Assembly: GCA_009869945.1 (NCBI GenBank)
Contig: WIXG01000140.1
Location: 117,768 to 181,767, forward strand
Length of the DNA stretch: 64,000 nt
Source: Mesaphorura yosii
Lineage: Eukaryota > Arthropoda > Collembola > Poduromorpha > Tullbergiidae
Reading direction: 5' to 3'
Shown: piece after piece, positions 37,501 to 48,377 of the stretch
How positions within the stretch are numbered: position 1 is the stretch's first letter
How the letters are laid out: every line of letters begins with the position of its first letter
The notes under the pieces: generated by a model
What the model saw: only the letters and a program-made list of their open reading frames with translations
Databases searched by the model: none
Told to the model about the DNA's origin: nothing
Program-made: the position numbers and the translations under genes

Positions 37501-39639
37501 AAACATTCAGTCTCTCGACGCGCCGTTGAAACTTGGAACAACACGTGAATGTGAATTGTGAATGCCGAAGGCGTTCAAGATTCCGCCGTCCCCGACGCCT
37601 GCCTTGTGAAAGTGATTCTCGTGCCGTGCCGTCTCGTGCCGTGCTTTGTGTCGGACCGCAAAATTTATTCGAGCGAGAATGCGCCAAAATGTGACAATTG
37701 AGGGAATCGGAGCCTTTGCCCGTACCCGTGTTTCTGGGTGCTGGTGCTGGACGAATGCGATGTGAACTGTGACCTGGATTTGGCCAGCCCAGCCAGAATT
37801 AACGCGTACCTGTCCAAATATGAGAAGGATCTTTGAAGGTGAGTCCATCTCCACGCTGGTAATGCAATGCAGTGATTTGTCATCCGAAACCGTGAGTCAT
37901 CGGTCATCGCGACCACTTCGCATCGTGCTCGACAGGAATTCATTGCTTCATTGCTCATTGCGATGAGCAATCACCCAAAAATGCGCCGTGCATATTTTGT
38001 GTGGCTAAACCGCCAACCGTTCGAGGTTCGGCCCGAGCGAGGCAGTGAGAATGAAAATGAGCTTTGCTTCATTGCAAATTACGGCAATGAAAGTCGCTGG
38101 GCGTAACCACGCGTTTGAGCTTTTTTGCATCTCAAATTCAACTTTTTCTTAGTCTGACTGAGCTATAAAACCCTTTGAATTCAACTCCTGGCATTTCCAT
38201 ACGGCTTCGGCTGCGGTGAGGTTGCAAAGTTGGCAAAGTGTTGTGATTATGCTCAGCAATCGAATGCGTAATCGTCAATCGCATGAAATGCACAACACAC
38301 CCAATGCAGTCAGAACAACAATAGAAATTGATGGAATCATCATCACCCGTGAATTGCGACGCGATGTGATTACGCAGCAGCTCTGCGATTTCTCGGTTGC
38401 GATCGTGTTGTGAGTCGTGATTTACGTGAGTCAGTCATAGAAACCATTCATTAGCATTGGCACAAATTGAACGAAATGACCAGCGCCATATTTGGGGCTC
38501 GGACTCAGCGCCGAGCAGCCATGCTATTGACAGAAGAACAAATGCAATTTACGAATTATGATGACAAAACGAGATCAAAGCTGCATTGAATTATGTGGTT
38601 GAACTGTTCAACTGCCATGGTTCGCCATCGCCCATCGGTTGTTGACTCGTAACGCGCAATCGTCTTTAACAAGCCTCGCGTGTGCAAGGCTTCATCTTTC
38701 ACTTCAATTGGGCCTCGTCATGATTAAGACGAAGGGGAGATATCTATTCTCTCAATCGTCAATTACGAGAATAGAAAAGCAATTGCATTAATTAACGGAC
38801 CTAGAATGAATTTCCCTGCTGCAGAGTTCACTTCCTGCTGGCTGGTTGAGACACGGGAATTCAGGCTCCGTGCTGCATGCGTGCAGAAGTGCGTGAGTGT
38901 AAGTGAGTCAGTTAACAATGAATGAATATTAAAACAAACATGAATGTAAGGCATTCGTCATAAAAATGGAATACGAATGGATGCTGCACTGCACTGGCAG
39001 GCCAGAGATGTAGAAAGAGGAAGTGGAAACGGGTGCGGGTGCCCAAAATTAAGCGTTTACACATGTGACATGTGACACATTCCTCTCACTTCGCGTAGGA
39101 AAGGCAGGATTTGGCCGATTTGGCATTTAGGCTTCTCGGACTCCTTCATCGTTCATCCGAGCCCGAGTCATAAATAAATTAGTGCAGAGAGGATTTCCAT
39201 TTCGATTTCGGTTGCTCTCTTCGCTCGCAGAAGAGGAAAGTTGTGACTTGTGACAGGATGCAGTTAATGTGCGAGGCGAGAGTGCAAGTATGCTTAGCAT
39301 AATCCGCTTCCACTTCGGGCTTGGCTGGTGAAATGCGCACTGCACTGCACGTACTAGCCGCGTACGCATTTTTATTGCCACATTACAGTTATCTGCTAAT
39401 TGTGTGAAGCATTTCTCATTTCTTTTCTGTGTCTGTGCCCATCCGCATTCTGCGCCGTGAGAGTGAGAACAGAAATGAGCTCATTCAAAGAACGAGCACA
39501 CAGTTTGAGACTAAACGGCTAAGCTCAAACTCTCAAACTGCTGAGGGCAAAAGTGAATGCATAATTCGGTCGGTCCTTTCGGTCTTCAAGATTTCTTCGC
39601 TCGGTGTAATTTGTCATATTCATATAATGTATGTACTAA
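34572..39639. other. b561 form-B 3' UTR and intergenic DNA
   Basis: No exon or RNA gene is supported in these 5 kb. AATAAA at 35646-35651 is the likely end of the form-B transcript. The rest has only short, AT-rich open frames without family motifs. A non-coding first exon of the four-pass membrane gene may lie near its right end, because an AG acceptor-like site precedes the ATG at 39646. Confidence 0.5.
35646..35651 (+). terminator. Candidate polyadenylation signal for b561 form B
   Basis: AATAAA lies about 1.1 kb after the form-B stop codon. It is the first clear copy that I find downstream of that stop. Confidence 0.4.
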
Positions 39640-41431
39640 ATGCAGATGCTGAAGCACTCCACGAGCAGCAGCCACTATGGAACGGCCTCCACGTCTTCCC
39701 CGACGTCAGCGACCTTGCAGCAGCAGCGGATGCAGACGCAGACACCACATCCACTCACAAGCTCTTCGCATTCCGGTGGCGGAGACTCGTCAACCCAGCA
39801 GCAGCAGATTCCTCCTCCGCATCTCCAGCAGCAGCAAATTGACCCGACGAGGTTCCTGGAAGGACCACCGTACGCGTACGCGCATGCGCAGCAGAGCAGC
39901 TTCAGCAAAGGTAAGCGTACGCGTGTAAAATATAAAAATTATTATTATACCCAGACAATTAGCCTCGCTCCTCGCACTCGCACGTGAGGGCCGTAACACA
40001 GCGCGGTCGAGACATTCATCATCGAGAACAGCTCTCGACTGTCGTTAAAGTAGAATTTATTATTTACACAAGTTAGAGGAATCTTGTCTCTTCCTCCGAG
40101 ATGAGATTCATGAGATGGTTTTAAAAGGATGCCACTGCGTATTTACACTTTTCAAGATTTCAGTCCCTCCGCCATGCTAGCAGACGTCGGAATTCATAAT
40201 CCACGGCTGCCTGATTGCGTCTTGCGTGCGCAGTGCATTAGTGTAATGTTTATTTGCTCTGCTCTTCTTGTCAGGTTATCTGGAGCACTCCTTCCCGAGC
40301 ATCCACGCCTCGAGACTGCACTTGGACCCAGCGGGCGCTCGGCCGCTGCGCTCCAGCACGACAAACACGCTGGGTCACGCCAGAGATTTGTCGCCAGACA
40401 GACAGCTGCACAAGGCGAATGGCAGCATTTACCTGTCGCCCCAAACGGGGGCGGGAGCCCTCCGCCACCCCTCCTCGCCGACCACCACCACGCTGATGCG
40501 TTCCTCGTACAGCAACCTGCATCATGGGAACAGCATCAACCCCCTCAGTCACCAGCCGCCTCCACACGCGCCTCCGCACCCGCACGCGCTCCATCTCAAC
40601 ACGACCGCCACCACGACGGCGACTGGCACGGGAACGACGGGCAGCCACCCGAGCACGAGCACACTCCTCCACTCGGCCACGCTCCAGTCAGCCTCATACC
40701 GCCACGGCGTCCTCCGTTCGCTCTCGCTCCTCTCCGTCCTCGCCCTCCTCCTCGCCCTCAACTCCCTCGTCTTCCTCCTCAAAATCGTCTGGCCTCTCAA
40801 CATGAGCGGCGGCGGAGGTAGCGGAGGAGGCGCCGACAGCGAGTTTCGGCTCATGTACGAAGTGACGCTGTGTCTCGCAGCCATGTGCCTCTCCATCAAC
40901 CTCTGCGTCCTCCTCATCACAGCGGCGCAGTACTTCTTCGCAGTTTCAGGCAAGCACGCAACTGAATTCATTCATTCGTTCAGAATTCAGAGTCTCCCCG
41001 CTGATTTCATGTAAATTCTTTGTGTGCAGGGTCTCCTGGCTCGACGTCGTTCCTGCGGCGTGTAACTGTGATTCGTGGCGTGGCTATCGGTGGTTTCTTC
41101 CTCTCGATCCCCCTCTTCCTGGCCGCCCTTGTGCTGTACACCTTCACGCACCTCTCCTTCGCCATCCCGGCCCTCATCACGACCTTCCTCGTCGGAGTGG
41201 CCATCATCCTCGGCGGATGCGCGATGGTCTGCCACGTCGTCATCTGGCAACAGGTAAGCAAAAAGCAAAACACATGCTCCCTTCGTCATCCTCCACGCTA
41301 AATGCTCGCTTTCCTGGCCTGTTTTCAAGGAGTTTGTGACCTTTTTACAGGAGAAAACCACAAAGCGAGCGCTGCACCACCCTTCCGACGTCTCCCCAAA
41401 CCCAACAATCGAGCTTTCAACACTCGTCTGA
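39640..41431 (+). CDS. Four-pass transmembrane protein with long Gln/Ser/Thr/His-rich N-terminus
   Basis: Exons 39640-39910, 40275-40949, 41030-41253 and 41351-41431 join in frame to 416 codons ending TGA 41429-41431. The start is ATG 39640 or 39646; the latter sits right after a possible AG acceptor, so an upstream exon may exist. The first 200 or so residues are low complexity: poly-Gln (QQQQIPPPHLQQQQ), then Ser/Thr/His/Pro stretches. Four hydrophobic segments follow: SLLSVLALLLALNSLVFLL, the one before AAQYFFAV, one centred on GVAIGGFFLSIPLFLAALVL, and one containing FLVGVAIILGGCAMVCHVV. The tail is short and basic (EKTTKRALHH). The intron after 40949 starts GCAAGC, a GC-AG donor, and the phases agree. 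Its outline faintly recalls TMEM221-type proteins, but I do not recognise it firmly and assign no function. Confidence 0.8.
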
Positions 41432-41923
41432 CAAAAATTAACAAATTCAACAGAATTACTGCCCTTACTGCCCAATTCAGCCTCCTCGTCACTGCTATTG
41501 CTATTGCTCAAAGGAGACAGAGACAGAGACATTTTTGTACGTGAAATCGATCTGGTTTCTGGTGCCAATGATGAGTTCAGAGTCTCTGTCGTCGTAAGCG
41601 ACAAGGAGAATTACGTCGTAGCTTAGTTTAATGCACTCAAAACTGCCTGATGATTTATATTTATTGTACAAAAGACACTTTTCGCATTTTCTCTATGAAA
41701 TCATCACCTCCGACTCCGAAGTGTGATTTTATGCCGAGTATTTTGTACTTTTATGATGCCAGCAACGCTCTTTTTACACTGAAACTGAGGTACGGAGATT
41801 ATTTCGCCTAAACATACTTGGAGTTAATTTATTTCTCTCAATTTACATAATTTTTATTGCACCGAGACGAAAAGATATTTATTCTGAATGAAAAGGTCGA
41901 GAGTCGAGCGAGAAAAATGAAAG

Positions 41924-41929
41924 AATAAA
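41924..41929 (+). terminator. Candidate polyadenylation signal, four-pass membrane gene
   Basis: AATAAA lies about 490 bases after the stop codon, in an A-rich stretch. Confidence 0.45.
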
Positions 41930-44457
41930 AAGAGCCTGTAACTCGAGACATCTTTGCCTCTTTCTTCGGATTCCGTGAAGGAGCTTTTGTTTACGAGGCG
42001 TATCTGGCCTGCCATTTGTTTTAGTGCACATTTACACGACTACGACTACGACCGCATTTGTATCAGGTTTCAATGGAATTGTGCATTTTATGCTCATAAT
42101 TTGTACCAACTCGCCTGCTGCCTGCAAGCTGCAATAAAAATTCGCTCCCAACAATGAGGTTGAGCACACAAAAGAAGAAAAGGCGAATTAAACTCCAAAT
42201 GCAAGACTTTATTGAGAATTCAAAGTTCAACACTCTTCGAAGCTCGCTTGTTGGCACGCATCGCGCCAATCACGCAACGCAACCCAAAGCAGCAATTAAA
42301 TCCATGAACGCGTTCGTCTTGCGTCTTGTGTGTTTTTGTCATGCGAGATGCAAATTCATTCCACTTAATTCTGTGTCTGTTGTTTTAATTATTCTCATTT
42401 GATTCCCGTTCCCATCCAAGATTAGAAGGCAGGATGAATCGCGATTCAGATTCAGTAGTCGGCAACAGCGAAGCAGGCAACGATTCGTAGGGTTGTGGCA
42501 GAATTCCTCGACATTTCGAGTTTCGCCGGTATGTTGAGAAACAATAAACAAAGCAAATGGCAATAAAAATTAATTAAAAGGTTGTCAGCTGGCTAATAGC
42601 ACCCTAAATTACGTGCATCGTCGTCTCAAGCGAGCGCGTCGTCGTGAAGTAAATTCCTTGGAGCAGGAAGCAAGCTGAGACTGTGAATGACGACCGTCGA
42701 ATTCCAATTCCAATTCAGGTGCAATGCAAATTCAAGTTTGGACTCGCATTAAGATCGATGGAATGTTAATAAGCAATGCAAAGCACAAGAGACGTGTCAC
42801 TGTCGATCAAGTCAGGCGACAATCACAGCAGCGCCTGTCTGTACTTCACTCGCTCGTCAACATTTCACTCAGATTAACAATTTGCTGCTCTGCTCAGGCT
42901 TGCAAATGACATGTAATCCCTCGAAATTGAAGCGAAACACAAAAAGAAAAACCCGATACTCACAATCACCTGTTTCACCAGCCACGTCGCATAACTGACA
43001 ACAATCGACCACTCGCTAATGAGCTTGGAGCGTCCTCTTTTCTCGTGCACTCGATTCGCTGAGGTTTCAGCTGAGAGCAGCTGCAGCTTCGATCTTTCCC
43101 TGCGATTCTCGTCGACAAAGGCAGCAATTGCAAAAAGTAAACAACAAGCTACTTGTTCGAGTTCGCTTTCATTTATTAATCTGACAATATCTGAAGGAGC
43201 AGCAGCAGCCAAGCGAAATGAAACACCCAAAACCCGGTGTTCGATGCTCAAGGTTCAACTCGGAGATGCAATGTAGCATTTGCTGAAAATCCTTATCAAG
43301 TAACAAGTAATCGACATCGACATTCGAGTACAGAAGACAGAAGAGGCGTTTGCAGTTTACTACCTGAATTGAAAAGTCATCTGCCAATTAGCATCCGCTG
43401 TTCGTTCAGATGGTGAACGAGATTAAAAACAATCGCGGTCCAAACTGCCAGCAGCCACCGAAGAAGGTAATCGTAATCGGGATTTATTATTCAGATTTTG
43501 ATTTTTGATTTATGCATTGATGGCCTGCCTGCAAAGAATGAAAAGAGCAAATGAGAGGAAGACGGTCATAAAAAGAATCACGGGAAGAAAGCCACCAGGC
43601 TCATAAATCCAATTTGACCAAAGAAGGGCAAAATGAATGCCAATGCCAACATTGCGGAAAATGCCAACAAAAAGTTGATTCCTTTTATTTCGTGTTTGCT
43701 CTTTTGTTGCTGCATTTGACGGGTTAAATTTGTTGGCTGTGTGCAAGAAAAGAAACAAAGGAGCAATTAAGATGGCATCAAACTGTGCGAAAATCTTCTC
43801 TCTCTTGAATTACTTGAATGGACACTCATTTGCTGACAGCAGACTTAATAAACTCCAGCAGCAGCATTTATTATCCTCTCATTGCATTGCGCGATAATTT
43901 ATGAAGATGTTCACTTTTTATGAATGCGAAGAAGTAAATTTCTTCTTTCTTTCATCCCAACTGGGAATGAAAAGCAAGGTGTAGGGGATTCAGCGAAATT
44001 CGAAATTGCAGACGTAGATCGAGATTACATAAGACTTCGTATTCGTATTCGTATTCCGACAAAGTGGGTCAAAAGATGAAAAAGTCAAAGTCAAGTGAGT
44101 GGCATAGCAAATAACAGTAACCAGTTGCCAGCTGCCTTGTAATGCTGCGATGGTCCGAAATCTTGCAGGTACCGAGAATGACTTCTGAGAATGACTTCCC
44201 CAAGCAATAAGCAAAATCCACCGCTTCCTCGAGTAAAAGATGACACTTGCATGCAAAATGTGAAATTGCTTGATTAGCTTGATAGGAACGAAAGAATACG
44301 GCGAGGAAATGAGCGGATTACACCATAAAATGAATAAAATCACGGTCCACCGTCGTCACCGTCATCCGAGCGAGCAGGCAGGCAGCGGTCCGCACACGAT
44401 TCTGCGTCTGCGCGTAGCGTATTTAAATTAATCACGACATTGAAGCAAGAAACCAGT

Positions 44458-44464
44458 TATAAAA
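44458..44464 (+). promoter_or_regulatory. TATA-box candidate for the secreted group-7-like gene
   Basis: TATAAAA lies 134 bases upstream of the ATG at 44598. With usual spacing, transcription would begin near 44490 and give a 5' leader of about 110 bases. It is a sequence match only. Confidence 0.35.
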
Positions 44465-44597
44465 CACGAAATCGCATTAAGCCCTGGCAATAAAGAAGCG
44501 AGCGAGGCTGTTGAACCGGGAACTCGGCAGCGACTTGACCAGGTTTAATGCGACCGCCGTCGTGGACCGCAGCAGTCGCCGTTTCGTCGCTGACAAG

Positions 44598-47136
44598 ATG
44601 AGATCCGTGCCCCTCCTTTTGCTGGTCTGCCTCGGCGGAGCCCTCGCGCAGGGCCCCCGAATGCCACGTAAGCAAACAAACACGTTCTTTGAGACACACG
44701 ACATTACATTTGACTTTGTATTCAATTTTCGCATTTCGCAGCTCCGTGGGGTCAGGGCATTCAGATGGGCAAACCGAACCGCCCTTCTCCGTTCGGAAGC
44801 ACCAGCAGCCTCAACAACAAGCAGACGTTTTCCTCTGCGCAATACGACGACCCGATCCCCTCCAACTCCCGCCTCGATTCTTCGTACGACACGCAGCAGC
44901 TCCCCGCAAAACTCCCTATTCTGGCTCCGAACGGCGTGATCGAAATCTACAATCGCGTTGTGGACGACCTCCTCGAGCGACTCCAGACCGACTTCAGGAA
45001 GCGAGAGATCGATCCCATGGACGTCGTCATCCGACCAACGCCTGCCGGCCCAGTCCGCGTCCCAGGACATCTTCAGAAGCGTCCCTTCAGGCGCCCAGGA
45101 GCCGCGCTCTACCGCGCGGGGTTTCCATTGCAAGTCATTCCGATTCCTCCAGGCAAGAAACCGCCAGGCGTCACTCCGCTCGGAGCCAAGTCGCCAAAGA
45201 GGAAAGCGAGGGCGGAGGATTTGCCGCCGTCCACACGATTCCCGGCGGAGAGGCCACACGCGTCCTCTGCCGAAGAGAAGGCCGCCTTAGTGGTGGAGGC
45301 GCCAGAATCCAACAGCAAGCCTTCGTTCCGCGGAGCCGGGAAGATCAGCAAAGGACCACTGAGTGAGGACGACGAAAAGGATTCGCTCCTTCCAGGTTTG
45401 AATTGTGCCATGAAACGAAACTGAATGTCACCTTCATGCTTCGAAATTCTGTAGAAACCACGACGGTTTTGTCGACGACCACGCTTGGTGGAGCAGAGAA
45501 CAAGACGGAGGCGTCAAAGTCAACGACCGCTGCCCCGGAAGAGGACGACGACTCGTCCGAGGAGGACGAACCTTTCTTCAGCCGCGCTCGGAGCGACGAG
45601 GACCCCGACCAGTACAGCACCAACGACGACGACCTCGACCTGGACTTGGACGCTGCTGCGATGGACGAAAATCTCGAAAAGGACAGCAAAAAGGCAAGCC
45701 TCACTCGCTCAATCTGATGACTTTCAGTTCCAATAAAACAAATTACTTTGTTTTCGGATTAACTCAATTTTGTTGGTTTTCAGGTTGTGAATAAGAAGAC
45801 GACTGCTGAGGAGGAGGACGAGGAGGAGGCGAAGGACAAGTTGGAGGGCAAGAAGGACATCGAGACGCTGCTGCAGCGGTACCAGAGCAAGAACACCGAC
45901 AGCCCCGCCCCAGTGGAGAGCGGGAGCAAGAAGCAAAAGTACAACAAGAAGAAGGTCGAGAAGGAGAAGAACAAGACGAAGGTGAAGGTGAAGGAGGTCT
46001 CACAGGAGGTCATCACCGACGACGAGGATGATGAGGACGACTTTGACAATAGTGACAGCCATGAGGAGGATGATGACTTTGTCCCGCACCAGTACCACGA
46101 CGGACTGGAACCAGGCACTCTCCAAAGCGGCGGGAACCGACCAAATGGCGGCAAGTGACAAATTACACTACAACTAATTTATATTATGTTCAGCTAATGT
46201 CAGCAATAATAATACTGGACAATTATTTGCAGGCTACTACCCTCCTGGAGGTCCACCCGCTGTGTAAGTTCTCCAATTTACTTACCATCTCGAATCTGAA
46301 CTTTACTTGATTTATTATTATTGATACTGATTGCTCTCTTTAATGCATTCACAACAGTCCGGCCAAGCCAAACGCGCAGCTGACTGGTCTGAGCAAGATT
46401 CGGAGGGCGAGTGACGTTTCTGTGAGTGTGGATGCGAGAAGTGCCGTTATAACCGCCAGGTATGAAAACACTTGCTTTTTGCTTCATGCTTCTGCAGCGT
46501 AAATCTTAAACCGTGATTAGCAAGCGGGTTGTTGTGATCGCATGCTTGAATGCTTGTGTTGTCAGGCTACTGGTCGGACCACTTCATGTCGTTATCAATG
46601 ACTCGGTCGAGCCGCTTGAGAGGAACGTGCGTGCCACCATCCCAGAATTGGAAGCAGAGCTCCTCCTGATGGTAAGAAACGTAATCATGTCACACCCAAT
46701 TACAGGACCGACAGACGCAATTAATTGAATGATTTCATCGTTTTTTGTTTGTTTGCAGGAACGTCACGGAGTTGTCTTCCTGCAGCGGTTCACGCTGGAC
46801 CGGGCGTACGGGCAGGACGTCGAGATTTCGATTCCAAAGACGAAGGGCGACTCGGGGAAGAAGAAGAAGCCTGCGGTCAACAAGCTGAGTGGAGGTGGGC
46901 CGCCGACGGACTCGAGCGCCAACGCGCAGCAGCGCTACCAGACGAAGATGGCGGCGCACGTGTCGATGGAGATCGTGAAGCTCCTCCGAAGCGGCAACCT
47001 GCGCGTGAACCTCATGCGCACCGCCCAGAGTTCCATGAGCAAACTCAAACTGCCCATTCACAAGCCCAAGAAGAGCAAAAAGAAGTCAAAGAAGAACGAC
47101 AAGGCCAAGAGCGGCAAGAAGGACGTGGAGGAGTAG
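44598..47136 (+). CDS. Secreted group-7-allergen-like (lipid-binding fold) protein with long charged insert
   Basis: Eight exons join to 648 codons: 44598-44667, 44742-45395, 45455-45693, 45784-46150, 46233-46263, 46358-46459, 46566-46671, 46759-47136. A signal peptide is clear (MRSVPLLLLVCLGGALAQ). A first segment (IEIYNRVVDDLLERL, then EIDPMDVV) and a late segment (LTGLSKIRRASDVSV, then ITARLLVGPLHVV, then ATIPELEAELLL and GVVFLQRFTLD) resemble the two halves of the mite group-7 allergen domain, a BPI/JHBP-like hydrophobic-ligand fold. Between them lie about 340 residues, basic at first, then strongly acidic (EEDDDSSEEDEPFF), then mixed Lys/Glu. The C-terminus is Lys-rich (KPKKSKKKSKK). Two introns use GC donors (45694 and 46151); reading through the second would stop within three codons. 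The family call comes from recalled motifs and needs a profile search; the ligand is unknown. Confidence 0.78.
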
Positions 47137-47261
47137 GCCACGGGCACACTGCTTAACAAGTATTCCAATTGTGAAGGGTATTTCTCAGGCTCTCTTTTGT
47201 ACATTCGACATTCGCCTTCTGGGCATCCTCCTCCTTCGCTCTATGCAGTTCGGGTGCAATT

Positions 47262-47267
47262 AATAAA
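47262..47267 (+). terminator. Polyadenylation signal of the group-7-like gene
   Basis: AATAAA lies 126 bases after the TAG stop, giving a short 3' UTR. Confidence 0.7.
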
Positions 47268-47336
47268 GAAACAGTCGAAACGGGTTGACAGTTCTCGGAG
47301 TGGCGGGATTTGAGTTTGTGGAAGAAAGAACACATG

Positions 47337-47342
47337 TTTATT
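47337..47342 (-). terminator. Candidate polyadenylation signal of RasGRF
   Basis: TTTATT on the plus strand reads AATAAA on the minus strand, about 1.04 kb beyond the RasGRF stop codon. Nearer variants were not examined exhaustively. Confidence 0.4.
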
Positions 47343-48377
47343 GAGAGTCACAAGTGAGTTCTGACAAAGATAGAAATAGAATTGTGTGCTTATCACCACA
47401 CTACTACACCAGGTACGAGACTACGAGAATAAGTATGATTATGACCGAGTGAGGAGTCGGTCGGGAGTCTAAGCTACGCTTTAATACTGGCTCAGTAATA
47501 ATGCCGGGATTCCCGAACTTTTTTAACTACCTGATACAAAGAAGTGTAGTAGTACATCATCGAGATAAAAATATGAGGTTCGGGGTGGAGGCTGACACAT
47601 GGCACGTGGCTCGTGGAGAGAATCACAATTCACATTCGAACAATAGAAAACATACGCTTCCGTTGACTATTTGACTAAATCTGTCTCACTCAATTATATG
47701 TCAAAAATATAATTTTCGCATGCACTCTGACGAGTGGAATCACAATCACAAGTGAGACAACAATATTCTAATGGGAAGAAAATAACTCTGAGGATATCCT
47801 TGATATCCTGAGGAATGTAAATTAATCCTTGGAATTTCTTACCACATTTTCTCGAGCGAGCGGCACAAAGTAATCGTACAAAATATCAGACGAATGACGA
47901 ATGCGTCAAGTCAAGTCAAGAATGAACAACAAGAAGTCTTTGATTTGATTTGAAGAAAGATTTGGTTTCGGAGTTGCACGAATGGAGACGAGGCTCCCAA
48001 TTAATTAATACAAATACGAATAGTGAGGTTCAATCTTTTGCGTCGAGAGATTTTTGTTTGATAATTTCACGTATAACATATTTGAGGCGAGGAACAATCA
48101 CAAGGAGGAGATTCTCAATTCGGTGCTAAACATCAATTAATTAAACTAACATCCCATGAGAGATTCTGATTCTGATACAAAAAGAATGACCTACGAGTAT
48201 TCTTGCTCCATACCAAGATTTACTGTCTACACAAAGAAATATTTGAATTTCCTGCACTACAAAACAATGACCAAACTTCCCTACTACTAGCCTACTTGTT
48301 CGATTACGACATTGATTCATTTTGGAGTTGATTACCGGTCTTCATTTTCCTGCTTCCTCGTCGTCGTGAGCTGCTGC

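Larger units (their letters stand above)
41432..44597. other. 3' UTR of the four-pass gene and intergenic DNA
   Basis: AATAAA at 41924-41929 gives a plausible 3' end for the upstream gene. No further exon or RNA gene is supported. Short open frames on both strands lack motifs. Near 44035-44057 there is a short TATTCG hexamer run. The right end holds the promoter of the next gene. Confidence 0.5.
47137..48377. other. Facing 3' UTRs of two convergent genes
   Basis: The plus-strand gene ends at 47136 with its signal at 47262, and the minus-strand RasGRF ends at 48378 with a candidate signal at 47337-47342. The interval is AT-rich and holds no coding frame. Most of it would be the roughly 1-kb RasGRF 3' UTR. 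Confidence 0.6.

Noticed and set aside
40129-40821. 230-codon plus-strand frame rich in His, Pro and Arg
   Set aside because: It overlaps the second exon of the four-pass protein in another frame and lacks helices or splice continuity.
44477-45366. Long open frames on both strands over exon 2 of the group-7-like gene
   Set aside because: They are alternative-frame shadows; only the frame following the signal-peptide exon splices in phase to the end.
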